A DNA stretch of 64,000 nt from Geosiphon pyriformis (GCA_016748015.1 JAAOMT010000128.1:1883770-1947769), one strand, 5' to 3'. Positions 13,101 through 24,849 are shown, counted from the stretch's first letter. A program made the numbers and translations. Notes: generated from the sequence alone by a model not told the origin.

Positions 13101-14823
13101 TTCATGAGAACACCTTCCCATTTATATGGTTTAAGAATCATTAAAACCCAAGCCTCCTTCCAAAGCCCAGATACTGATTCACAATCCAAGTATGAATTCA
13201 AGAGCACCACAAGCATATCTAAAACTGAATTGTCACAGTGCCTTCACAACTCATTACTGATACCAGAAAAACTGGCCATCTTTCCATTGGGCAAATCTAA
13301 AATAACACCAAACATCTTAGCAAAGCCAATTAAGCACATCACACCAGAAAAGACACCATCAAAAACATAGTCCAGAGGCTGAAACTAGTGCACTCAATTA
13401 TCAGAAATATTAGGCACCACCACACACTTCTAAGTCCAACCTTCCATAATATCATCTACTTTGGATTTAACCAAATCATTACCTGTAACCAAATGATTCA
13501 ACACTACTTTATGAAAAGACCATTCCAAAACAATTCTGATGGTATGGCCTTTGTCAAATTCAAAACTCTCCATTCTCCTCTCAATAGCTTGCTTAATTTG
13601 AGACTCTTCAGCACACTTGGATTCCAACAATTTTGCAGAATGATAAGATTTCCTTGCCTTAACCAGCATCATATGGATAGAATCAAAATCAGAATCTGAC
13701 AGAAAGAGAAAACTTGTTATAAAAGCACCTTTAGAATCAAGTCCAACCCAAGTATTCAAGAGCAAAGCAAAGACATCACCAGAAACCAAACAGGAAGCTT
13801 TTACCAACTTAGACACTAACAACTCAAGTTTATGAAATCTAAAAGACTTTTTAGTGAAATTGTCATCAAACCCTCTAAACCACCTTTTCTTAAGAACCTT
13901 ATTGGCTGAGAAAATCACAACCTTGTGAATAACATCCCACATAGCATCCAAATCTGAGAGCCTATTAGCTGCAACAAATGCTTTCGAAAACATAGTGGCA
14001 TTGGCAGCTGAGGCACCTTTAAACTCACTCCATTTGGTCTTATTGATATTGTTGACATCAAACTTTCAATGATCTTTGTTTGCCTGCCTGTGCAGTGACA
14101 AGAACCTCACATCCAACAAACCATTCAGGCTTATGTCCACAGAAACAGCCTTGTGGTTAGTGTCAAAGTGTTCACTAACTTTAACTATACAGTGATCCAA
14201 CATCACATTAGCCAAATTTGAAGAAACAAACACATAATCAATTGTCTTTACAACACCCTGAAAATTGTTTCATGTTGGTTGCTTAGCCAAAGGGCCCACA
14301 CCCAAAGAATTGATTAACCCTAAATCATGGCATTTCTTGAAACTAGCACACTTATGTGAACCATCCTCATTAAAATTACCACCAAAGATAACAAAAGAAG
14401 ATTCATTCACAGCTTTCACAATCAGAGAATTGATTTCAGCTGCCTGGAAAAACCAAACAGTCAGGGAGGCACTAGCATAGAGCCCCAAAATTGAAACCGA
14501 AAGTTTATTCTTGAAAGTAACCTGATGCAAAGAAGACAATCCAAAACCTCAGAAACTTTACACACATGTTTGGCCAAAGAGTTATTCATAACAATTGCTA
14601 CACCAGCACTCACATAACCAGAGTTCAAACCAGAAAAGAAAACATGAACACCATCAAATTTGGTAGCCAACCATAAACAAGTCTTATCCTTTAACTTAGT
14701 CTCTGTGAAAATCAAAACCAAATTGTTCATATCTCTATGCCATCGAATAATGTTGTCCTGTTTAGCAAGAATATTCATATCTTTAATGTTACAAGTAGCA
14801 ATTTTTCAAATAAAACCACTCAT
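10154..14823 (-). pseudogene. LINE ORF2: endonuclease, RT, RNase H, zf-RVT (broken)
   Basis: ORF2 opens with ATG at 14823, inside the ATGA that also ends ORF1, but its sixth codon is TGA where other copies have TGG. The endonuclease shows KIATCNIKDMN, TETKL and FGGNFNED; the usual Asp of GDFN is Asn. Next are the RT N-terminal region (13993-13430), the QGEVFSPLL box (near 12690), and the palm with VFVNDTIWVG, again lacking the first catalytic Asp (12528-12536). RNase H reads YIDES where YTDGS is expected (near 11430), with ELQAIVLALE and the terminal GHLGVLGNEHTDVLAKD intact (near 11060-11100). The C-terminus at 10348-10154 carries SFGYCKHYLF. Several in-frame stops and frameshifts make it non-functional. 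Confidence 0.85.
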
Positions 14824-16752
14824 TGGGAAGAAGGTTGTGGGAGCATACCACCAGCCAAAACCAAACTGTCAAAATGAGCAGACAAACTCAGCACTGAAGC
14901 AGCAAGGCCTTCCAGCATATTCTCTAACTTGGCAACATGAGGGAATGTAGATGAGTCCTCCACCATAGTAGTATTCACAATGTCATCACTTGTGACTTTA
15001 CCTGAACCCACTCCCATTACTATATCCTCCTCTTGATTCTGTGATGGGGGGGGGGGGTCACTGGCAGCTGACATCCAAAACTAAGCTGGAGAACTGTCAG
15101 CACAAGTGAATCCAACCTCTTAGCTGACTTACCAATTTGTCCCGCGAGACTGATGAGACTGCTTTCAATATTTACCAAATGCTTTTTCAAATCATTCGCA
15201 ACAGGAGGGAGAGGTTTACCAACTTTGTTGGAACCAAGAATCAAACCAGCACCATAAGAACTATGTACCAAAGGAGCACCAATTACTGATGCCCAAGTTC
15301 TGCCACCAAAAGAGACTAGACGAGTAACAGGTGCCTGTTTCTTTTTATAAATGCTGGCCAAATGAACATGATCCAGATTGGTTATCACCCTTTTCTCATG
15401 GCTACCAGAATTTCTACCTACTGAACACTCTTCACTAATATGACCATACTGTTTGCATACAGCACAGTGAGCCAGAGAAAGACCAGCCCAGTGCAAACTC
15501 ACTCTCTTAAAAACCGGAACTGAACCAAAAGCAGCCAATTTGGAAGTCTCATTCTCAAAACAAATAATAGCACATCTATTACATGCATACGAGCTAGGAT
15601 TATGGCCAATAAAACATGTTTTTTCACCATAAGACTCCAACAAGTCCACTAATTCATGAGCAGTTATACCAATCAGAAGAGTATAGAGCAAGGCCTGATG
15701 ATAGTCCCTTGACACCCATGTCTGTTTGTCATCAACAGCCAAAGCAACTCGCACAGAATCTTTTCCCACAAGAACAGACCATTTAGAAGCAACCAAACAA
15801 ACAACCTTAGTTGACTCAAATTCAATAACAGTCTTTTGCCACAAACCAATCAATTGTATCTTGATTGAATTAATCACACCAAACTTAAAAAACACCACCT
15901 CAATTGCTGATTTTGGGAGATCAACAGGAATTTTCTTGATGATCACTTCCCAATCCGAACAAATGTTTACTTTCTTGAGATCACTGTTGACAATAATATT
16001 TTCACTGACTGCCATTAATTTGGCCTTATTCAAACTAGATTCACTTGTAAATGTTGATCTTATGATCCCAGAAAATTTTGAAGGAGTCAAAACCCCCCCA
16101 AAGCCATTAATACGATAAAATTTTTTTTAATAGAAATCAACTTATCACTATTAGTCTTTTCAGACACTTTTAACAACTCTATATTCAAGGCAAACAATTT
16201 AACTGGTCCAAAGGCGCGACATACCAAAACATGTGAAATCGCAGGTGGCAGCTAATTGGATCCAGTAAATTTAGCTCCAGGAAACACCACCTCAGAATCA
16301 TCGTTACTTATGCTTGCGAAGGAAATCGCTTTGGGCAGCTGTTCCAAAACAAAAGTCTTTGTATACGTTTTCCTAAGAGTTGCATCGTCTTCCATTTCAT
16401 TAGTCTCAGAAGTGTTGGGATCCACATAACTTATCTCCTCAGCAACCGTGTTTTCCAAATCTTTGACATTTGACACTTCACTAACACCCATCTCTTCACT
16501 ATCCACCTCACTACTCCAAGATCTCTGCAGTTTAATACTGTCACTATGCAGCATACCCACTGAGAGTGGGCCAGCTGACAAGTCCACAACACCACTAGAG
16601 ACATTAGGTAACTTCATTTTCTTGTATGAAGGACCATGTAAGTATACACTCTCAACACATGCTTTAATCTTTTTGCTGCCAGACCAGAACCCCAATCCAG
16701 CTAAACTTGAATCCAAAGCGCCAGCAAAAGAGCCCACTAGATCTATAGGCAC
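14820..16752 (-). pseudogene. LINE ORF1 with RRM-like fold and intact CCHC knuckle, frameshifted
   Basis: Open blocks lie at 16752-16252, 16090-15020 and 15074-14820. The true start was probably just upstream (near 16763), where the sequence aligns with the MPLFVAIEP start of the copy at 61233 but carries one extra base. The middle block has the RRM-like region (SDWEVIIKKIPVDL, then IGLWQKTVIEF) and a complete CCHC zinc knuckle, CAVCKQYGHISEEC (C-x2-C-x4-H-x4-C), near 15430-15475. A run of 12 G at 15046-15057 lies exactly where the reading frame switches for the last block, which suggests replication slippage or a sequencing error. The ORF ends in CAATGA, overlapping the ORF2 start. Confidence 0.8.
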
Positions 16753-16869
16753 AAATAGAGGTACATTTGAAGAAATAATGAAAAGGACAAAGAGAAAAAA
16801 GGGTAGAAAAGACTATCTCTTCGACAACTCCAAGCTTTCATTGTAGTCAGAGGATTAACAAAAGAAAGG

Positions 16870-18010
16870 GTTTTAAGAATTTAACAATTTTTTTCTAATA
16901 TTGTTTTTATTATTAAAACCAATTAATAATTATTTTTTAAGTATTATTAAAAACAATATTATTAAAAAACAGAAAAAAAAGTAATTTAAATTTTATTTAA
17001 TTAATTTAATTTTTAAAATTAAATAACTTAATAGATTAAATAATTAAAAACATATAGTTTTAGAATACAAAATATTTTGTTTATAATGTTTTTCATATAA
17101 TTTATTATGTTTATTAAAAGATTAAATTTAATATTGAAGTTTTGAATAATAATTTATTTAAAAATATAAATTAAATTTGGACATTATTAGTATAGCATCT
17201 TAATTTTCACATAATAATTGAATTTTTAAGCAAAACAACAATTAAAGTATATTTTTATTTTATAAAAACATTATATTTTAAATTACTAGTGGCTATTTAC
17301 AAATATCTGTATAATAAATATTATTAGAATATTTTGTGTTTATATTATAAAAAATTGAAGTATCAGATCATATTTTTTCTTGTAGAATAGATTTTAAAAC
17401 TTGTAAAAAGCTGTTAAAGAATTATATAATTATTTAAAAAATGTTATTTAATTTATACAAATCTTTATTATATGTATTCCAACTTTTGTTTTTGTGTTTA
17501 TTTAATATTATTATGTTTTTTATTTGTGTAAAAAGTTTGTTTTTAAAGATTAGTTCTATAAAACTTTCTTAGTTTTTAAGAATACTAAAATTATTAATGA
17601 TAAAATTGTAAATTTTGTATATAATTTTAAGTTGATTTATAAGTATAATATTTGGTTTGTTTATTTTAAGTATTAGATTTTTATAGAAAAAAGTGGTCTG
17701 ATTCTATATAATAGTATTATTTTTTTGGTTGTTGCCAGTTTTTTATTTATGCTTTTTAATAATATAATTAAACTGCTTAAAATTGTTAAAACTTTTGATA
17801 TTAGCTTTGGTTTATGTAAATTATATTTATTTTTTTTAAGTATTAAAAATGTAATTTTTATATATATAAAAACATAATATTGTTCTAATTAGTTTAAATA
17901 ACTGGTTATATATAAAAATACATGATTTATATCTAGTTTAGATTACTTAGTTTGATATATTATATTAAAAAGTATTTGGACTTTATTTATTAAACATAAT
18001 AAAAAAACAT
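16870..18010 (+). mobile_element. Severely decayed plus-strand LINE 3' part, copy E
   Basis: No open frame remains. Near 17790-17880 the translation still shows SFGLCKLYLFF followed by ...FIYIKT, the C-terminus of the LINE ORF2. The next 130 bases follow the 3' UTR of the copy ending at 35175 (CTAATTAGTTTAAATAACTG, then TATCTAGTTTAGATTACTTA, then TTTGGACTTTATTTATTAAA), with nearly every C or G replaced by T or A. 16870-17100 is AT-rich without recognisable content. It is much older than the copies on either side. Confidence 0.55.
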
Positions 18011-18334
18011 ATATAAAAGCATAATTTAATTTGCTTTTAAAATTAGCAAAAATTGGTTAAAAACCAACATATTAAATAATACAACCAAAAATAAATTAAA
18101 ATTAAAATTAATTAATTTGTTTTTATTGTTATTATTTAAAACAAAAAGTTTTTTTTATTTATAATTATAGTTTATTTAATAACTAAAATATGAAAAAACT
18201 TTTTTCTCTCTTTCATCCCAAATTCCCAAAAAAGAGTCAAAGTTTTTTGAAAGAAGTTTTTTACAATTCAGTACAACAAATCCAAACTCTTTATTCTTGA
18301 CTACAAAGCCACTGTTGGTTGCAGTATTGCTATT

Positions 18335-20133
18335 ATGAAGAAAGCTATTAAAGTTTCTGGTTCTAATAATGGTTTCAAACCTGTTCTTCCAAGGAAAAAG
18401 AAAAGAGGCAGTGTATTAGAAGATGGTTCTGGTGGTAAGAGTATTGGTTCTAAGATTCAAAATAGCCGCTCATAAGATTCAGAAACTGGTGACACTACTG
18501 AGTCTGATAGTATTAATATGGAGGAGAAATGTTTGGTGGAAAAGACCAGTTTTGATTATGGTAAAGGTGGTGCTCTTGCTAAAGGAGATCTTGATCAGAC
18601 ATCTACTGGTTCAAAGATCAAAACCAAAAAAGCATTAGGCAAGCCATTGGGTAAGATAAATTTTTCATCTAGTGATGTTGATGATGATGTTCTCTTGGAT
18701 GCTCTATTGGAACTCCCCCCACCTCTTAAAAATCTGGTCAATATTTCTGTTCACAAATCTTTTGCTTTGGATATTGGATTGGATAAGGTGGTTGGGAAAT
18801 CTTCTCAAGAAAAATTACAAGTGGTCAGGAAGTTATTTTCAAAAATCAATGATTTTAAGGGGGCCTCTACTCCCTCAAAATTTGCTGAAATCATCAAAGC
18901 ATCATTCACTTTTGAATCAAGTTTGGCGCAGGCTTCCAAAAAAGCTGAAAAAGCAAAAATTCTGGTAAATACCAATCTCCAGAAGTCTTCTGGGCTCTCA
19001 GATCAGACTGTGGTGATAAAAAAATTCCTGTTGGTACTTTGGCTGAGGCTGTGCACACTGCGTTATCTGAGTTTGGAATAATTAAGTCGATCAAAATGCA
19101 ATTAGTGGGGCTGTGGCAGAAAGCAGTGGTAGAATTTGAGCAGGTTGATAATACTAATTTGGTCACAGCAAAATGATCTATCTTGATTGGGAAAAATGCA
19201 GTATGTATTGCTAGATCTAATATGAACAAAGAAACCTGGGATGAGAGAGATGCTCACAGGGCTTTTTTGTACACTCTACCAGTAGAAACCAATATGTATG
19301 ATATTTGGGATTATGTTAACTTAGTGGGTAAAAAAACATGCATAATCGATCATCACCCTGTTACATATGCCCAGGCCAAATGTGCCATTGTTTGTTTTGA
19401 ATCAACTGAATTCTTGAATACTATCATGGGCACTACCCTAGTTCTGAGAGGCATAAACCTGCATTGGTCTTGATTGAGTTTGTCTAAATGTACTGAGTGT
19501 GAGAAAACAGGTTATACGTCATTGAGTTTTTCTGTGAGTGAGAATTTTTCTCTTGGTAAATCTCCTTATAGAATGCTTTCAAATGTGGATAAAAGCAGGC
19601 TGGCTGTTATTTATTCCAAGCATTCAGCTTCCATTGCTTGTTCTGTTACTTTTGGTGGGATTTCTTGAGCAAAGATTGCTAGTAGATCTTTATTTCCTCT
19701 CCTTCCTGTGAAGAATGATTTAATCAATCCTGGCTTCTCTTTGAAGATAAAGCCTACCCTTCCTGTTGCTTTTGATGTTAAAAAGAGGTTTGCTGTTTTG
19801 GAAAGCAGTTTTACTAGCCTCACAGGACAGATTAGTAAGTTGGCTAAAAGATTAGACTTGCTCATTCCGGCAGTTTTCCAGTCTAGTTCTGGATGTTAGC
19901 TGCTGGTGACTTCCCTATCACAGAATCAAGTGGGCGATATAGTGATGAGAGAGGACTTGAGTGTGGTCACTAGTGGTAAGACTACTGCACTTCTGGAATT
20001 ATTCTCTTCTCCTGATATGGTCAAGTTTAAAAATATGTTGGAAGGTCTTTCCACTTCCGTTTTGAGTTTGTCAGCCCATCTTGATAGTTTGGTCCTAGTT
20101 GGTAGTATGCACCTTTGATCTCCTTCTCAATGA
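18335..20133 (+). pseudogene. LINE ORF1 of copy F, with stops and one frameshift
   Basis: Starts at MKKAIKVSGSNN. The KKALGKPLGKINFS motif is at about 18630-18665. The RRM-like block begins with SDQTVVIKKF, then shifts frame at about 19025, and continues with GLWQKAVVEF. The knuckle region reads CTECEKTGYTSLSFS, so the His and last Cys of CCHC are gone (near 19490-19530). In-frame stops at about 19176, 19473 and 19667 stand where the other copies have Trp or another sense codon. The ORF ends SPSQ-stop at 20133, overlapping the ORF2 ATG. Non-functional. Confidence 0.8.
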
Positions 20134-21607
20134 GTAAATTAGTCTGAAAAATTGCAACGTGTAATATTAGGGGCATGAATAATTCTGCAAAACAGGAGAA
20201 CATTGTGCATTGGCATGTGGAATCTGGAAATATGGTCTTAATTGTTACTGAAATGAAGTTGAAATCTGGTTGTAAACTATGGATTATAAACAAGTTTGAT
20301 GGTGTTAGAATTTTTTCATTTGGTGTGGACAAAAGGTTTCTTGGAGCTGGGGTGGCCATTATCATGAACAATTCTCTGGCTCATCATGTTTCTAAAATTG
20401 ATGAGATCCCTGGTCGGGTTATTTCAGTATGTTTTCTCTTCAAAGGCAAACTCTTAGTTATGGTTCTGGGTTTGTATGCTGGTGCATTCTTTGGTATTAG
20501 GTTTGATCAGGCTATAGAAGTTAACTCTTTTATCACAAAGGCTCTGAACTCCAGTACTTTTGTGGTCTTAAATGATGATTTCAATAAGGATAATTCTAAG
20601 AGAAGTACAAGTTTTAGGTTTTGTTTGGATCTGGGTTTGGCCAACTTATTTGGTACATACTCATTGGTCAAAGCTCTTATGTAGAGCAATTTAAGAGGTG
20701 CCAAAAAAACAATTGATTATATTTTTGTTAGTGATAGTTTGTCTTTGGCAGTTGCTGGTCAGATTGTGGCTTCTGTTTCTGATTATTTTAACACTGACCA
20801 CAAGGCTGTTATGGTGTCAGTTGGTCTGGGTGGGCTTTTGAATGTTCATCTGAATGGTTTGCACAAGCAAGCTAATAAAAATCAATGGAAGTTCAAGATT
20901 GCAGATGTGAACAGTCCCAAATGGGCTTATTTTAAAGAGTATTCTTTGGTTGAGTTTTTTTCTGTGGTTAATGAGTTTTTGGTTGCCAGCAATGGTGGGG
21001 ATTTTGATTTTATGTGGTCTTGTTTGGTGAAAGTACTGGTCAATTCAGCTGATAAAGTGTTCTCTAGACATTGGTTTCGTGAGATCAAATGTTCTTCTAA
21101 CAAACAATCTTCAAAATTTTTTAGACTGGAACTCTTGGTTGCTAAATTGGTGAAGTCTCTTCAATCTGGTAATGCTTTTAGAACTGGTTCTCTTCTCAAT
21201 GCTTGGCTGATTGCTAATGAATATAAGGCTCTTGAGATTCAAGACATGTTGAATAATAGTGCCAGCAGTGAGGATGTTTTTGTTTGTCTGTCTGGGCTTA
21301 AGAAAAGTTACTACTGCTCCAAAATGCATAAGGCTAAAGCTGCTGAAGCTGCTGTAATTAGACATGCCATTGATAAGAGAATGGAAAATTTTTACACAAA
21401 CAAAGATTGTATGATCAGAAGTATTTTAGATAGGCCATTTCACAAGGTGGTTTTCGACCATTTAGTGATGGATAATGAACTTGTTTTGGATTCTGGTAAA
21501 GTTAAATCCAAAGTTGATGTAATAATGGAAGGGTAGACCAGAAAGCAGTTAGCATCTACATCTTTTTCCACTCCTTGGGCTCATCAGTATGCTTTTTTAC
21601 AATATGT
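20130..21607 (+). pseudogene. LINE ORF2, 5' part: AP-endonuclease and start of RT
   Basis: Begins at the ATG within the ATGA stop-start overlap. Codon 6 is TGA in place of Trp, then KIATCNIRGMN. Endonuclease motifs: TEMKL (TETKL expected), LNDDFNKD (GGDFNKD expected), TIDYIFVSDSL and NTDHKAV. One TAG at about 20682 replaces the Trp of the LTWCNS block seen in the copy at 63.7 kb. The RT N-terminal region runs to the insertion point; a TAG at 21534 replaces Trp of EGWT. It ends at the LTR. Confidence 0.85.
21604..21607. repeat. Target-site duplication (left), ATGT
   Basis: ATGT lies directly before the TGTTATGGG LTR end and again at 31861-31864, after the TAACA end of the other LTR. Collapsing the two restores the LINE reading frame, so the duplication is 4 bp. 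Confidence 0.85.
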
Positions 21608-22723
21608 TGTTATGGGTAAACTTGGTGGGTATGGGAAATGGTAATGTTTGGTGCTCTCAATTATTGATGATGCGTCTTCCATGTAATTCTGTTGGCTTAG
21701 TCTTGATTATCAGTCTCTGAAGATCTATTCCTGGATGTGAATTTTACCCATTGAGTTTTTTGGTTATAAGGCACAGAGTTTGTCTTTTGTCAATTACAAT
21801 GTTTTTTGTAAATGTGAGCTTTCTTCTCCAAGCTAACAAGTGCAGTCATTAAGGTCTGGTGTTGTCTTTTCGCCCTTCTGGTAAGCTAACAAGATAATGT
21901 TAATATCCAAAACTTAGGGGAAGCTTCCCTTTTTTACCAGGCTATTACAAAGTCTATTCTCAGACAGTCGATTTTACTATATTGCCACTCCACAAAAAAT
22001 TAAGACAGAAAAAGAAAAAAAAAAAAAAAGAAAAAAAAAAAAGAGAGAAAAGATAAATTAGTATCGTCAATCACCATGATCAAGAGTGATTGGTCCAAAT
22101 CGTTAATAGGTTCGAGGTGGTTATGCTAAGAGCATTTGTTCTAAAACAGAGGTACGAAACAAGGATTAATTCATGTAAATTTCACAAAGTTCGAAAACAT
22201 GAATTCGCGATTCTGATTTCTTTTAATAATTGATTTATTTTAGGAGATGAAATAGGGAAGATAATAAAAGATGAAAGAGGGAAGATAATAAAAAATGAAA
22301 GAGTATGGATATTTTAATTTCTGGTCTAGAGGTTTTGTATCTATTTTTTTTTCTCTGCCTTTTCTCACTTCTACAACTACTTGCTTTTATACATTCTTTT
22401 GGTTTTACAGGATTGCTTTCAATTGTCTCGCTATTGCTAGCTATTGCTTTGTTGTTTCTGTTATTGCTTTGTTTTTTTACGTTATTGCTAGTTATCCTAT
22501 GTTATAATACCTTATTTGACGTTATTATATATTATTCTGTGTTATCCTGCATTATAACACATTATCCTATGTTATTGCACGCTATTTTGTGTTATTCTGC
22601 ATTATAACACGTTATCCAATGTTATAACGCGTTATCCAACATTATTGCACATTATTCTGTGTTATGTCATGTTTTTGGTCACGTTTTTTTATAACTTTGG
22701 ATCGGTTTTTCTACTCGGTAACA
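21608..22723 (-). repeat. 3' LTR of the Ty3-type element
   Basis: 1,116 bp, TGTTATGGG...GGTAACA, with inverted TGTTA/TAACA ends. It contains an A-rich purine tract at about 22003-22053 and a TTAT-rich repeat array at 22480-22670. It differs from the other LTR mostly by transitions, many at CG/TG/CA positions, plus small length changes in the A tract. Confidence 0.93.
22480..22670. repeat. Degenerate TTAT-rich tandem array in the LTR
   Basis: Irregular head-to-tail repetition of words such as GTTATCCTATG, TTATAACACG, GTTATTGCACG and TTATTCTGTG. The same array occurs at 31612-31800 in the other LTR, so it was present at insertion. Hydrophobic open frames across it are translations of the repeat, not genes. 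Confidence 0.8.
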
Positions 22724-22739
22724 TTATCCCTCTCTTTTT
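22724..22739 (-). other. Polypurine tract of the Ty3-type element
   Basis: On the minus strand this reads AAAAAGAGAGGGATAA directly before the 3' LTR (TGTTACC). Its position and purine content are those of the plus-strand primer of LTR retrotransposons. Confidence 0.75.
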
Positions 22740-22842
22740 AAAATTAAGCTTTTGTGAAACCATATGTATCTGTTATCATGGCTTCATTCATGTAATGTTT
22801 GATTGTTGCCTCGAGTATTGCCTTTTGTAGGTCTTCAAACTG

Positions 22843-23370
22843 TTAATTGGTTATTTGTCTTATACTATTAACCGTTATGGTTTTCATAGATCTGTTCAGT
22901 AGTATATTTGGACAATGTTGGAAGGCGGTGTATAGTCGGTATGTTGCTTTGTAATGTAAGGTCAGGTTGTTTTTCCCTATAAATTTTTCTACTTGTTGTA
23001 TTGCTTCTTTGTTGAACATTTTCTGGCTGAGATCTTTATATGGTGTTTTCAAGTCAAGCTGTTCTCCAATTTTGTAGAACCAATAAGCTGGAGGAAGTCT
23101 TTCTTTCCATTCCTGGGCATTGTCAGGTGTCCACTCCCCTGTTTCAGGGAGTTTGGTCCCATGAACTAAAGCTTGTTTTATTTCTTCGAGCTCGGAGACC
23201 AAGTATCTTCTTTTGTAACTTTTTTCTCGTTTTTTGCCTTCTTCTTTTTCACCCCCCGCCTGAAGGCAATTTTTCCTCCCACATTGCCTTTCGGGTGGTG
23301 GGTAGGAAAGGAAACATTTAGTTCTAATTGAACTCTCGTCCTTCTCTCTCTTACTCTTATCTTTGTACTA
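22843..23370 (-). CDS. Unidentified ORF between integrase and 3' LTR
   Basis: The frame is open from about 23370 to the stop at 22843, roughly 170 codons; the first part has no obvious ATG, so it may be translated as a polyprotein extension or from a start I cannot place. It begins with a charged segment (KSKREKDESS), passes through a Cys/Pro/basic stretch (YPPPERQCGRKNC, then GKKREKSYKRRYL), and continues into a folded-looking C-terminal part (EWTPDNAQEWKERLPPAYWF, YKDLSQKMFNKEAIQQVEKF). No signal peptide or membrane segment is seen, so it is not env-like. The frame has stayed open where neighbouring frames are broken. I do not recognise the family. Confidence 0.5.
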
Positions 23371-23699
23371 TATTTTTTTTTTATTCATTGTTATTTCTAT
23401 TTGAAATGTCGATTTTTGAATTGTTTCAAATAATTGTTTAGATAATTTTAAAATTTGATCTGAAAAGTCCATGTTGAAATTTCTATCGTTTTTTGCTGCT
23501 TTTTGGATGCTATATATATTTGAATTTCCCAATTTAATTTGCTGCCCATTGTCTATATTTCGATAATGATGATTGGTTCCAAATCTCGTGGTATATCTTC
23601 TGGTCTGATTAATGAAATTTGTGTTCTTAGTTGAGGTACTAATGATGATGATTCCTGTTTTACATGATAAATTTTTAACCGATTTCTATGCACTACTTT

Positions 23700-24840
23700 C
23701 TTTAAAATCCTGTCTTCCAATCATAATTTGTAAGCTCCATTTCCTAATACTTTGTGTATGTGGAATAGACTGTCTCACTTTGGGTCGAACTTTCCACTCC
23801 ACTGTTTCTCAGCTTTTGTATGATGTAACAGTACTTGGTCTCCAATTTTGAATTCCATTGGTTGTTCTGGCAAGTGTTTATCATGTCTTTCTTTTTGTCG
23901 TTTTTGAGCATGACTAATATTGTCAACTGCTGTTCTTCGATTGTTTTCCAAAATTTCCATTAGCTAGTACGTTCTTTGGTATAAGGTAGCCTCAAAATTC
24001 TCTTCATTGATTGTTTCTGTTGGGTATAATGATATCACTCATTCAATTGGTAACGTAGCTTTTTTTCCATAGACTAGTTTGAATGGTGTGAACTGAGTCG
24101 TATTTTGTTTCAATGTTCGGTATGCAAAAAGTACAGAAGATATGAATAAGTCCCATTCTTGTCTGTTTTCATGACTTATTTTTGTTAGTGCTTTGCATAG
24201 TGTTCTGTTAAACCATTCTACCAGTCCGTTCATTTGTGGGTGGTATGGTGATAATAAGGGTCTCTTTATTCCAAACCGTTGGCTTAGTTCAGTCAGTGTA
24301 TTATTAACAAAGTGTGTTTTCTGATCAGATAATAATTTTTTCAGACATCCATGTTGGCAAATTAGGTCTTAATGCACAAATTTGGCGACTGTTTTGGCGT
24401 CAACCACTTGGATTGCTCTGGCTTCTGGCCATTTTGTAAGATAGTCTATGGCTACAGTGATATAGTAATTTCCTTGGGATGTAATTGAAAGAGGTCCAAC
24501 CAAATCGATCCCAATTCTATCAAATGGATTTTCAACTGGAATGAGTCGAAGTAGTTCTGTTGATCTTGCTCCTCCTCTTCACTGGCATGCATCACAATTG
24601 AGCATGTATTCGAAAATGTCTTTGTGCATTGTTGGCCAATAATATAAGTTTAGTGTTTTTTCGAGGGTAGCATCTTTGTTAAAGTGTTCTGCAGTCGGAT
24701 CTGAGTGCACGCTATATAGTATAGTTTTTCTTTCACTGTCCGTGATTAGTCGTTGTGGATTGAGGTGGTTTCGGCGTTCTCGTCAATATAGTTGGTTGTC
24801 TTGAATAAAATAATTTCAGGCTTGTTTTTGTATGGTACTC
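23700..24840 (-). pseudogene. Integrase of the Ty3-type element
   Basis: The fragments show an integrase core with the three acidic residues in place: IGIDLVGPL (about 24490-24515), LLSDQ (about 24330), and the Glu of LVEWFNRTL (about 24215). These are followed by FAYRTLKQNTTQFTPF and the GPY-like C-terminal part FKIGDQVLLHH (about 23840-23870). The product would insert element cDNA into the genome. Stops near 24588, 24365, 24040 and 23775 appear to replace Gln or Trp codons. The H2C2 finger region upstream is poorly preserved. Confidence 0.85.
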
Positions 24841-24849
24841 TGTTCCTGT

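Larger units (their letters stand above)
10040..16860 (-). mobile_element. Near full-length LINE, copy D (second family)
   Basis: A two-ORF LINE read leftward. The 3' UTR with the AGTAAAATCCAAATGCCAGC end and poly-A (T-rich) boundary is at about 10025-10150; the 5' UTR begins near 16860. Its ORF1 N-terminus (VDLSAGPLS, W-SGSKK, GPSYKK) matches the copy at 61.1-64 kb and differs from copies C and F, so two related LINE families occur here. It is less AT-mutated than copy C, with long open blocks, but both ORFs are interrupted. Confidence 0.85.
18195..21607 (+). mobile_element. Left half of a LINE (copy F) split by a Ty3-type element
   Basis: This holds the 5' UTR (CATCCCAAATTCCC at about 18214), ORF1 and the first third of ORF2. 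The element stops at 21607, where the LTR of the Ty3-type element begins, and resumes at 31861. Removing the insertion and one copy of the ATGT duplication makes the RT reading frame continuous (…Q-Y-V-D-V-I…), which shows the two halves were one element. Same family as copy C. Confidence 0.9.

Noticed and set aside
22305-22607. Hydrophobic open frame, possible membrane protein or env
   Set aside because: It is a translation of the TTAT-rich LTR array; the other LTR gives a similar frame at 31549-31743, and it lies in the LTR, not between integrase and LTR.
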